Assembly: GCA_023663085.1 (NCBI GenBank)
Contig: JAMPIB010000007.1
Coordinates: 1 to 64,000 of the forward strand
From: Ruminococcus sp.
GTDB taxonomy: Bacteria; Bacillota; Clostridia; Lachnospirales; Lachnospiraceae
DNA length: 64,000 nucleotides
Direction of reading: 5' to 3'
Shown: one piece after another, positions 46,154-54,845 of the stretch
Layout: each line of letters opens with the position of its first letter
How positions within the stretch are numbered: the stretch's first letter is position 1
The notes under the pieces: model-generated
Told to the model about the DNA's origin: nothing
Seen by the model: only the letters and a program-made list of their open reading frames with translations
Database searches by the model: none
Position numbers and translations under genes: made by a program

Positions 46154-49100
46154 AAAAACTGAAAAATTTGAAAATGTTTTGACAAATGCGTATGACCATA
46201 GCGTTTTTGTAAATTTTGTACAGGAATTTCTAAATAATATGGAACAGGTAGCGCCCGAAGTATATAACAAAGTATTTAATAATTTTTCTTATTATGTGGA
46301 TGGATATTATCATATTGGAAATTATACAGGCACTGATGGAAACAAAATTGCTATTTTTTCTGTTGCGCTCAAAAAAGGTGATAGCGTGGAAAGAGCCAGG
46401 ACCATGCAGAGAAACTTTGTGAAGCCGTTGCTGGAAAGCAGCATGTGTGCAGGTGCACTGGTCGCTTTTTATACGATAGAAGAGCCTGAAAAATGGAGAT
46501 TATCATTTATCAGGTTGGATTATGCATTTGTTAAGGGCAAAGTCACAGAAAAACTGACCCCGGCAAAACGATATTCTTATCTGGTGGGAAAGGGTGAACC
46601 ATGTAATACGGCGAAACAACGGTTGTTTCCGATATTTAATGACGATATAAATAATCCGGATATTGATGAACTGGAAGAAGCATTCAGCGTTGAAAAAGTT
46701 ACAAATGAATTTTTTCAGCAGTATTGCGAAAAGTACCATCAATTGCGGGAGTTTCTTGAAGCGAATGATGATTTTATGCAGGAGGCACAGTATCGGAATT
46801 TTACCAGTGAGCAGTTTGCTAAGAAATTATTAGGACAGATTGTGTTCTTATATTTTATTCAGAAAAAGGGTTGGCTGGGGGTAGATGCAATTCCGGTTTA
46901 TATGACAGAAAAAGAGTACAAAAATGCCTTTTTTGCAAGAGGTCAGAAGTCCAGAGATATTGTAGGTTCTGTATATATCCAGCAACCAGATGGTATGTAT
47001 AAGATTATGGTGGATAAATTAAAAGCTTTATCAGATGCGGACGAGGAATTTCTTGCGGGGATTGTAAAGGGTAAACCTTGGGGAACTGGGCCAAAAGATT
47101 TCATGCGCCAAATTTTTAAAGGTTGTGTAGAAGCAGGAAAGAATTATTTTGATGATTACTTAGAACCTTTGTTTTATACAGGATTAAATAAAAATCGTGG
47201 GGAAAATGGTTTTTATCCGGCACTACATAGGCGCATACCATTTCTTAATGGCGGTCTTTTTGAACAGTTGGATAATTATGAGTGGGAGAATAATAATTTC
47301 AATATCCCGAACAATATTTTTTCAAATGCAGACGAGAAGGGCAGAAATGCAGATGGCATCCTGGATATTTTTGACAGATATAACTTTACCATGAATGAAG
47401 ATGAACCAATGGAGCGTGAAGTGGCGATTGATCCGGAAATGCTGGGAAAGGTATTTGAAAATCTGTTAGATGTGAAGGATAGGAAATCGAAAGGCGCTTT
47501 CTATACTCCACGTGAGATTGTACATTATATGTGTCAGGAAACGCTTATTAATTATTTAGTGGGCAAGACCGGTATTTCTGAAGATGCTATTCGTGATTTT
47601 ATTCTTTACGGAGAATATCTTAGAGATGAAGATACCGTAAAAACATTGAAAGTAGTTGATGAAAATGGAAAAGTACATTATGAATTTGATAAAAATAAAG
47701 AACTATTGATTTCCGAAGAAATTTTTAGTTTTAAAAGTGATGTCAATCGGTTAAAAGAATTGGATGATCTATTGGCAAACGTCAAGGTGGCGGATTTGGC
47801 AGTCGGTTCAGGGGCATTTCCGCTTGGAATGCTGGGTGAAATTGTAAAGGCACGCCAAGTACTGACGGAATATCTTGCCATAGAAATGAATGGATTTCAG
47901 AAAAAATCATTTTATTCATATGAGAGAAAGCCTTATGATTTAAAGGTCAATACGATTAAGAATTGTCTCTTTGCCTGTGATATAGAGCCGAGTGCGGTAG
48001 ATATAGCAAAGTTAAGGTTATGGCTGTCTATTGTTATTGATGATGAGATTACAGAAGACGCAGGAAATGGAGAGTTTGATGCACATTCAAAACCGAAACA
48101 GTTACCAAACTTGGACTGCAATATTATCTGCGGGAATAGTCTGATTGATGAATTTAAGGGAAATAAATTAATAACTGAAAGCGTGTTACTTAATAATGTT
48201 TCAGAGAACAGCCAACAGGTAATGTTTCAGCAAGGCGTTGATGGAATGATTTCTAAATTGATTGAGTTGCAGGATAAACTGTTTTTCACAAAAGAGCACA
48301 ATGATAAGGAAGAAATTAAGGAACAGATACAGAAGATTTATGATGACATTATTTTAGAACAGATAGGTGGAGATTATGAACTAAGAGATGCCTATTTTGA
48401 AACGCTGTCAGAATCCTCTAAGCCATTTGTTTTATGGCAGTTATATTTTCCGAAAGTGTTTAGGGATAATGGCGGGTTTGATATAATTATTGGGAATCCA
48501 CCATATATAGGTTTTCACAATGTTCCGGATAAAGAATATTACAAGGTAAATTATTTTGCTGCAAATGGCAAATATGATTTCTATGTTTTATTTATAGAAC
48601 AGGCTTTAAGGCTGCTATCCCAAAAAGGAATTGTATCTTTTATATGTCCTTCTTATTTTTATAAACGAAATTATGGAAAAAATATTAGAAAGCTGTTATT
48701 AGATAAGACCAATGTTCGATATATTGCAGATTTTGCAGATTATCAGATTTTTGATTCAGCACTTACATATACATGTATTTTTGGGGCACAAAATGGAAAA
48801 GAACAAAATGAGAATGTAAAAATTTTAGGTGAAGAGTTATCAGAAAATAGTGCATATTATATCGACCAGAATGATTTGAAAGAACCTAACTGGAATATTG
48901 AAAAACCTGAAAACAATTCTATTTTAAACAAAGTTTTGGATAAAGCGATTTATAAATTTGGAGAAATTACTAAATCAATTTCACAAGGAATTGTTACAGG
49001 ATTTAATGATATATATTTGATGACAAATGAAACAATCAACGCAAATGGACTAGAAATGATATATTTGCAACAAGTGTATAAAGGAAGAGATATACGTAAT

Positions 49101-49706
49101 GGGAAGTTGATTGATACAGGTACATATATATTTTATCCATACACTATTGATAATAATGGGAAAACAGTATCTATTTCGGAGGAACAATTAAAAGTAAATG
49201 CACCGATGATGTATAACTATCTTTTATCAAAGAAAGAGGAATTAGGACAAAGGGATTATTTTAATAAGAGTAGTAAGCTGTGGTACGAATTATGGAATCC
49301 GAGAAAGAAAGAGCATTTTTTTGCTAAAAAATTTGTTTTTGCAGAAATTAATATGTTTAATGATTTTGCATTAGTAGAAGAATGTTTTTATACAGATAGC
49401 GCATGCGGGGCAGAACTGCGAGAAGCATATTCAAAATATTATAATTATTTATTGCTTTACTTAAATAGTGATATAGTAACTTATATATACAAAAAAATAT
49501 CTGTACCAAAAGCAAATGGATACTCAATATATAAAAATGCTTTTTTAAAGGAAATGCCTATAATATTGGAAGATGAGACAAGGTTAGAAATCTTTGATGA
49601 TATGACACAAAGCGAATTTAATGAGTATTTGCGAAATGTACTACAAATTACTGATGAAGAAAATGGTACTATCAAATCAGCATTAGAATCATATAAGGAG
49701 GGATAG
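46146..49706 (+). CDS. Eco57I-type DNA adenine methyltransferase with specificity region
   Basis: 1186-residue N6-adenine methyltransferase. Motif I is DLAVGSGAF (Asp550), motif IV is NPPY at 784-787. The N-terminal about 400 residues (YYHIGNYTGTDGNKIAIFSVALKKG, ERARTMQRNF, LTPAKRYSYLVG) match type IIG/BREX-PglX-like N-terminal regions. The C-terminal about 350 residues are likely the TaqI-like target recognition domain. No clear nuclease active site is seen in it, consistent with the helicase partner supplying the nuclease. Start is GTG, within the GTGAGTAG overlap with the helicase stop. Confidence 0.88.
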   Translation: MSRKTEKFENVLTNAYDHSVFVNFVQEFLNNMEQVAPEVYNKVFNNFSYYVDGYYHIGNYTGTDGNKIAIFSVALKKGDSVERARTMQRNFVKPLLESSMCAGALVAFYTIEEPEKWRLSFIRLDYAFVKGKVTEKLTPAKRYSYLVGKGEPCNTAKQRLFPIFNDDINNPDIDELEEAFSVEKVTNEFFQQYCEKYHQLREFLEANDDFMQEAQYRNFTSEQFAKKLLGQIVFLYFIQKKGWLGVDAIPVYMTEKEYKNAFFARGQKSRDIVGSVYIQQPDGMYKIMVDKLKALSDADEEFLAGIVKGKPWGTGPKDFMRQIFKGCVEAGKNYFDDYLEPLFYTGLNKNRGENGFYPALHRRIPFLNGGLFEQLDNYEWENNNFNIPNNIFSNADEKGRNADGILDIFDRYNFTMNEDEPMEREVAIDPEMLGKVFENLLDVKDRKSKGAFYTPREIVHYMCQETLINYLVGKTGISEDAIRDFILYGEYLRDEDTVKTLKVVDENGKVHYEFDKNKELLISEEIFSFKSDVNRLKELDDLLANVKVADLAVGSGAFPLGMLGEIVKARQVLTEYLAIEMNGFQKKSFYSYERKPYDLKVNTIKNCLFACDIEPSAVDIAKLRLWLSIVIDDEITEDAGNGEFDAHSKPKQLPNLDCNIICGNSLIDEFKGNKLITESVLLNNVSENSQQVMFQQGVDGMISKLIELQDKLFFTKEHNDKEEIKEQIQKIYDDIILEQIGGDYELRDAYFETLSESSKPFVLWQLYFPKVFRDNGGFDIIIGNPPYIGFHNVPDKEYYKVNYFAANGKYDFYVLFIEQALRLLSQKGIVSFICPSYFYKRNYGKNIRKLLLDKTNVRYIADFADYQIFDSALTYTCIFGAQNGKEQNENVKILGEELSENSAYYIDQNDLKEPNWNIEKPENNSILNKVLDKAIYKFGEITKSISQGIVTGFNDIYLMTNETINANGLEMIYLQQVYKGRDIRNGKLIDTGTYIFYPYTIDNNGKTVSISEEQLKVNAPMMYNYLLSKKEELGQRDYFNKSSKLWYELWNPRKKEHFFAKKFVFAEINMFNDFALVEECFYTDSACGAELREAYSKYYNYLLLYLNSDIVTYIYKKISVPKANGYSIYKNAFLKEMPIILEDETRLEIFDDMTQSEFNEYLRNVLQITDEENGTIKSALESYKEG

Positions 49707-49710
49707 CATT

Positions 49711-49935
49711 ATGCCAGATATTAAATTTGAAATCAAAGAAGAGTTAGGAAATCTTTCTGAAAGTGCAAAAGGTTGGACAAAAGAAGTAAATCTTATTTCA
49801 TGGAATGGGGCAGCGCCCAAATATGATATAAGGGATTGGGCGCCCAATCACGAAAAAATGGGAAAAGGGATTACCTTAACGGCAGAAGAGGCAGAGGCGT
49901 TATATAAGATTTTGGCTAAAATAATGGAAGAATAA
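49711..49935 (+). CDS. YdbC-like PC4-family ssDNA-binding protein
   Basis: 74-residue protein that is the complete PC4/YdbC domain: a basic strand pattern GWTKEVNLISWNG, then YDIRDWAPNHEKMGKGITLT and a final helix. YdbC of Lactococcus binds single-stranded DNA as a dimer. Here it lies four bases after the methylase and 19 bases before the HEPN gene, so it is read in the same transcript. A role in handling unwound DNA for the helicase is inferred; YdbC homologues also occur in ordinary chromosomal settings. Confidence 0.88.
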   Translation: MPDIKFEIKEELGNLSESAKGWTKEVNLISWNGAAPKYDIRDWAPNHEKMGKGITLTAEEAEALYKILAKIMEE

Positions 49936-49954
49936 ATAGTAGAGAAAACAGAGC

Positions 49955-50926
49955 ATGAGTGAATGGATTGGCAATATAGAATGTCATCAGTGTATTTACT
50001 TGGGAGAATATGATGATAAAACTGATGATAAGAAACAATATATGTTGACAATGTTAATGAGATGCAGAGAAAATAGCATTTCATTGAAAAGAAATAATGT
50101 TACATATAAAACCACAATTGTACTTAAAGCAAATCGTAAAAAGATTGAAATTGAGGCAGCACCGATAAGTTCGGTTGATATGATGCTGGACATTGTTCAT
50201 GAAATACTTCGTTTTGAAAATTTGTTTGAAGGAATGTTTTTTCCATTAGTTTCTTTTACTGTGGATGGGGAAAATTATACTGATAAAGTGCAAAGAAAGC
50301 AGTTGAAGTACTATCAAAGCCGAAAACAATATGCTTATATACCTATTAACATGGGCGACCGAGAATATCGGAAATTATTTAGAGCGTGGCTAAAAGAAGA
50401 AAAGAAAAATAGAATTATCCACCCTGTTTTTCTGTACTCGGTATATTTAGAAGGAATGCCGGTTGATATACGGATGGCATTACTATTAGAAACGTTTGAA
50501 CCTATAGCGGAAGATTTGTACAACAAAGGTATTATAACATTGGTGAAACCACCAACGAGAACATATACTAATAGCTGTAAGAATTGTGGCAGTTCGGTAT
50601 CAAGAACCGTACCAAATAAAGAATTAGAATTTAAGGATAAATTGAAACCGATATTAAAAAAGTACGGAAAAAACATTTTTAAGGGCGATGCAAAAACAAA
50701 ATTGATTGCAAAGGCTGTAAAAGTCAGAAATAAAGTAGACCATGTAAATGTAAATACAGAAAATGTGCTGAATGGAGAACAGTGTGGATTTTACATCTAC
50801 AAATTTTCATTAATGTATCGTTATATTATGTTGCAGGAAATCGGGGTTGAAGATAAAGATATTAATCCATATATTACTGAATGGGTAGAGAGTTTTAATA
50901 GGAAATATTTGCAGTTAAGGGTGTAA
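49955..50926 (+). CDS. HEPN-domain protein (ApeA-like)
   Basis: 323-residue protein. The C-terminal about 110 residues have the HEPN ribonuclease motif RNKVDH (Arg258, Asn259, His263; R-x4-H) in a helical setting. A CKNCG pair near residue 208 may bind zinc. The N-terminal about 190 residues look like the substrate or phage-sensing part of ApeA-type defence proteins. It probably cleaves RNA on infection, as a backup to the restriction unit it is cotranscribed with. The ORF at 133-627 looks like a relative of the N-terminal part. Placement in ApeA is by resemblance only. Confidence 0.7.
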   Translation: MSEWIGNIECHQCIYLGEYDDKTDDKKQYMLTMLMRCRENSISLKRNNVTYKTTIVLKANRKKIEIEAAPISSVDMMLDIVHEILRFENLFEGMFFPLVSFTVDGENYTDKVQRKQLKYYQSRKQYAYIPINMGDREYRKLFRAWLKEEKKNRIIHPVFLYSVYLEGMPVDIRMALLLETFEPIAEDLYNKGIITLVKPPTRTYTNSCKNCGSSVSRTVPNKELEFKDKLKPILKKYGKNIFKGDAKTKLIAKAVKVRNKVDHVNVNTENVLNGEQCGFYIYKFSLMYRYIMLQEIGVEDKDINPYITEWVESFNRKYLQLRV

Positions 50927-51065
50927 GGTCATTGATGATTAATTAGAATTTTATATGAAAGTGCGTAAGTATTGAGCAACATAGGAATTATCAGAGAAAT
51001 GGCAAATTTAAGTACAAAATGTGAAAGAGATGCTTTCTGTAGGTACAGAAGATTGGAGGAATTGT

Positions 51066-52019
51066 ATGATTGAATTTATTCAACAATATTTATCATCTGG
51101 AGAAGAATGGGAAAAGTTGTGTAATTCTTGCTATCGGATACGATATCAAGAGCAAGGCTATCAGGAAATTCCTGCTAAATATAAAGGTGATGGTGGAATA
51201 GAAGGATTTACAAAAACTGGAATAGTGTATCAATGTTATTGTCCGGAAAAAGCTTATACAGATGATGAATTGTATGAGCATATGCGTGATAAAATGACAA
51301 AGGATGTGTCAAAATTTATCAATAAAGATTACGAACCTGTTTTAAAAGGACTTGGCATACATGATGTAAAAGAATGGCATTTTGTTGTTCCGGAGTATAG
51401 GGATAAAAGAATATTAGAACATGCTGAAAAAAAGAGAAGAGAGGTTATAGACTATAAGAAAAAGAATAGTATACAGTGTGATTATATATCGGAAGATTTT
51501 ACAATAACGATTAAGGTTGTAGATGATTTTAAAATTGAGTTATCTAAGCTTATAAGAAATGATTGTGATTATAAACTTGATTTAACTGTATTGCGAAAGG
51601 AAAAAGTAGACTGGACAAATTGTGATAATATCAAGGTCAATAATGTGAAAAGAAAAATCAAGGCAGTTATGAATGGAATTGATGACGATGATGAAGATTA
51701 TATAGATATTGTAAATATATATATGGAATCCTATGTAATTGGAATCAAGTTGATGGAAAAATTAAGAACGGATCAAGTAGACTTATATGAGCAGATAATG
51801 GGGTTGGAGACTACATATAAAAGGCAGGTTGAAATAAAAACAAAAACGAATACGAATAGCACCATTAATCAAGAAATATTTACAGAGATATTGAATGATT
51901 TTCAGGAAGTCTTAGAGAAAGAATTTTCATATTTACCAAGTGGCTCAATTGGGGAATTAAAAGATGATTTAATTAGTAGTTGGCTAGCAGATTGTTCGAT
52001 GCAATTTAGGAGTAGGTGA
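51066..52019 (+). CDS. ABC-3C-type system first component, nuclease-fold-like
   Basis: About 317 residues. The N-terminal part resembles a restriction-endonuclease-like fold: EEWEKLCNSCY, then GDGGIEGF (Asp42) and GIVYQCYCPE. In active Mrr-type enzymes the last strand reads Q-x-K; here a tyrosine (Tyr58) stands at that place, so the site may be inactive or altered. The C-terminal part is helical with a possible coiled coil. TTGGAGG decides for ATG 51066 rather than the GTG at 51021. It starts a three-gene unit with 52024 and 52499 and probably is its effector or sensor. Confidence 0.65.
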   Translation: MIEFIQQYLSSGEEWEKLCNSCYRIRYQEQGYQEIPAKYKGDGGIEGFTKTGIVYQCYCPEKAYTDDELYEHMRDKMTKDVSKFINKDYEPVLKGLGIHDVKEWHFVVPEYRDKRILEHAEKKRREVIDYKKKNSIQCDYISEDFTITIKVVDDFKIELSKLIRNDCDYKLDLTVLRKEKVDWTNCDNIKVNNVKRKIKAVMNGIDDDDEDYIDIVNIYMESYVIGIKLMEKLRTDQVDLYEQIMGLETTYKRQVEIKTKTNTNSTINQEIFTEILNDFQEVLEKEFSYLPSGSIGELKDDLISSWLADCSMQFRSR

Positions 52020-52023
52020 GAAA

Positions 52024-52506
52024 ATGCTTAATACAGATGAATTGATGAAGAACGGAATTATTTTTGATGCAAAGCCGGATGCGGTTCCATATAATTATAG
52101 GATTAGTTATAAAGTATCTATAATTTGTTTATTGATATATAAATGTTGTGGGAGAAGAGGTTGCTCCCTAATTAAAATGCATATAATAGCAGCAGCTTTA
52201 GCAGATAGCCGATTTTATAACAAACTAATGAAGTTTTTAAATTTTCATTTATATTATGAATTTATCGTTCGATTTGATCCTGCATTAAATAGAGCTTTGG
52301 AATATGCATTATCAGATGAATTGATTGTTCAACAAGGAAATGGAACATATAAATTGTCTGTCAAGGGAAAGGAATTGACAAAGATAATTTCTGGTGATGA
52401 AGAAGTATTAAGAAATGAAAAAAATATATTAGATGAAATCTCTTTGAAACTTTCTGAAGAAAGAATTAAAGAAATTTCAGAAAGGTGGAAATATTCAAAT
52501 GTTTAA
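52024..52506 (+). CDS. ABC-3C-type middle component
   Basis: 160-residue helical protein with a winged-helix-like pattern (RALEYALSDELIVQQGNGTYKLSVKGKELTKII spread over two helices and a wing). Small proteins of this sort sit between effector and ATPase in ABC three-component systems and are annotated as middle components. Its start is four bases after the first gene's stop and its stop overlaps the ATPase start by 8 bases (ATGTTTAA). It likely bridges the other two proteins. Confidence 0.7.
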   Translation: MLNTDELMKNGIIFDAKPDAVPYNYRISYKVSIICLLIYKCCGRRGCSLIKMHIIAAALADSRFYNKLMKFLNFHLYYEFIVRFDPALNRALEYALSDELIVQQGNGTYKLSVKGKELTKIISGDEEVLRNEKNILDEISLKLSEERIKEISERWKYSNV

Positions 52507-54517
52507 AATTAATAGATTAAAAGTTAGTATCGTAGCTACAAATAAAGAATATTCTTTTGATGAGGCATTTAGTAGTGGGTTAAATTTTGTGGCAAGTGAT
52601 GATAATACAAAAGGGAAAAGTTCTGTGTTAATTGCAATTTATTACTGCCTTGGATTTGAAGAGATAATTGGTGGTTTAAATGAAAAAGTATTGACCTCTG
52701 TTTATAAGACGATGATAGAAGATGGAAAGAATATCTGGTCGGTTCTTGAATCGGGAGTATTTTTAGAGATTTCAAATGGTGTTGAAGAGATTACTATCTA
52801 TCGTTCGGCTAAAAGTGAAACCAGAGATACTAAATTAGTTACAGTTTATTTCTCTGAATTATGTGATATATATGCTGAAAATACTAATATAGATGAATTT
52901 TATGTTCATATGCCGAATGCGGCTAATAACATAAAAGGATTTCATAACTTTTTAGAAAAATTCATTGGAATAGAGTTACCTCTTGTTTCTGCTACTGATG
53001 GCGTGGATAGAAAATTATATCTTCAATTAGTATTTGCGGCAATGTTTATTGAGCAGAAAAATGGCTGGTCAGGAATATATTCGGGAATGCCTTATTTAGC
53101 AATTAAGGATTCCAAAAAGAGAGTTACCGAATTTATTCTTGGACTAAGTATATTTGAAAATGAAAGAAAAAGGAACGCGGTTGCGAATAAGGAACGATAC
53201 CAAAAAGAGCAGTGGCATAGTTTGTATAATGAGATGGTTTCCGCACAAAATAGGAATCAATGTATCGTGAAGAATGTTCCGGCATCACCTGAAATTTTAT
53301 CACAAGATTTTGCAGAGAATGTACATATTATTAGAAGTGTAGGAGACCCCGTTTCAATAGATGAATGGATTACGGAATTGCAGATGGAACACGATTCACT
53401 TAAAACAATAAAACCAAGAGTAGTGGACAATTATGATGAATTGGAAGAAGAGTTGAAAGAAATTGAATTGGTGCTTTCAGAAAATCATAATAAAGAAAAT
53501 GATTTACAAACGGAAATAGTTATTGAAAAAAGAACAATTTTAGAATTGAAAAATAATCTTGAAGTAATCAGGCAAGATATTTCAAATAATAAAGATGCAC
53601 TTAGATTGAAAAAGTTAGGGAGTAATTTGCAATGCAAATCATTTGAAGGAGTATGTCCTACATGTAATCAGAAGATACAAGATTCCTTATTGCCGGTTCA
53701 GCATCAGTCACATTTGATGACTATAGAACAAACTATAAATCATTTAACAGCGCAAAAAGAAATGCTGGAATTTGCATTGGAGTATCACAGAAATAGAAAT
53801 ATGGAGTTGGATAGTACATTGCAAGATATAAGAAGCAAAACAATGACTTTATTTAGACTTGCCAAAACAATTAGAGGGGATTTATACTCGGTAGATGAAG
53901 ATTTATCAGAAACAATTATTTATAAAAGAATGAGTATTGAACACCATATTGCAGATTTGAATGCGTTTAAAGAAAGCATAAATGAAATTGTAAATAAATT
54001 TATTGGATTGAGTGAGAAATGGCATGAGTTGTTGCAAGAAAAAGAAATGCTGTCTCAGAAAAAGTTCGCAGAAAGTGATGAAGAAACATTAAAGGTATTT
54101 GAGAATAATTTTATTACTAATCTGAAAAATTTTAAATATACAAGTATATCAAATATAAGTGCAATTGAGATTTCAAAAGATAATTATATGCCTGTGATTG
54201 ATAGATTTGATATGAAGTTTGATTCTTCAGCAAGCGATAATATCCGTGCGATTTGGGCGTATACATTGGCATTGTTGCAAACTTCAGAAAAGCAAATAGG
54301 TAATCATCCTGGAGTATTAATATTTGATGAGCCGACACAGCATAGTATAGGAGCGGAAGATACAAAGGCATTTTTTGAAAGTATTATTGCACTTGGTAAA
54401 AAATGTCAGGTCATTGTTGGCATTACAGTGAATAATGCTGATATCAAAAATGTGATATCAAACATAGAACCAGATATGTGTAAATATATTCATATTGGCG
54501 AAAAGGCGTTTGTTTAG
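52499..54517 (+). CDS. ABC-3C-type SMC/Rad50-like ATPase
   Basis: 672-residue ATPase. The Walker A is atypical, NTKGKSS at about residues 36-42; Walker B is VLIFDEPTQHS with Asp610/Glu611. The middle about 350 residues are coiled coil, broken at residues 386-389 by CPTC, which resembles the zinc hook of Rad50. This layout matches the DUF3732-type ATPases of ABC three-component conflict systems described by comparative genomics. It should sense a nucleic-acid state and control the first gene's product. No gene with a confident identity follows for 328 bases. Confidence 0.75.
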   Translation: MFKINRLKVSIVATNKEYSFDEAFSSGLNFVASDDNTKGKSSVLIAIYYCLGFEEIIGGLNEKVLTSVYKTMIEDGKNIWSVLESGVFLEISNGVEEITIYRSAKSETRDTKLVTVYFSELCDIYAENTNIDEFYVHMPNAANNIKGFHNFLEKFIGIELPLVSATDGVDRKLYLQLVFAAMFIEQKNGWSGIYSGMPYLAIKDSKKRVTEFILGLSIFENERKRNAVANKERYQKEQWHSLYNEMVSAQNRNQCIVKNVPASPEILSQDFAENVHIIRSVGDPVSIDEWITELQMEHDSLKTIKPRVVDNYDELEEELKEIELVLSENHNKENDLQTEIVIEKRTILELKNNLEVIRQDISNNKDALRLKKLGSNLQCKSFEGVCPTCNQKIQDSLLPVQHQSHLMTIEQTINHLTAQKEMLEFALEYHRNRNMELDSTLQDIRSKTMTLFRLAKTIRGDLYSVDEDLSETIIYKRMSIEHHIADLNAFKESINEIVNKFIGLSEKWHELLQEKEMLSQKKFAESDEETLKVFENNFITNLKNFKYTSISNISAIEISKDNYMPVIDRFDMKFDSSASDNIRAIWAYTLALLQTSEKQIGNHPGVLIFDEPTQHSIGAEDTKAFFESIIALGKKCQVIVGITVNNADIKNVISNIEPDMCKYIHIGEKAFV

Positions 54518-54643
54518 TTTTGGTGTTTGTGAGTAAGATATGGAAAATTGAGTTATCAATAAAAATAACCAAAAGTTGTGTATATTTGTGAATTTTGTAG
54601 CAATGAATAAAATGTTTATATTTGAGGTTGCTATGGCATATAG

Positions 54644-54811
54644 GATTTTTGGGAGAGTGCAGAGAATAAGCGATACAATCGGACAGTTAAAAATGACCAT
54701 ATATATTTAGAAAGACTGTTGAACGTATTGGCTGTGGTAAAGACTTGTCTGGGGGCTTCTAAGATTTTTGAGAGATTAAAGAAAGCGTACAGGTTTAGAA
54801 TGCGTGAATAA
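54644..54811 (+). pseudogene. Possible gene remnant in the 54518-54845 gap
   Basis: The 328-base gap before the AlbA_2 gene contains one open frame of 55 codons ending at TAA 54809-54811. It has no ATG at its start, is bounded by a stop upstream, and ends in a helical-looking stretch (LERLLNVLAVV, SKIFERLKKAYRF). It reads like the tail of a lost gene but I cannot name it. The rest of the gap shows nothing I can support. Confidence 0.25.
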
Positions 54812-54845
54812 GTTTTATATTTAGTTGCTAAGGGGGTAGTAACTG

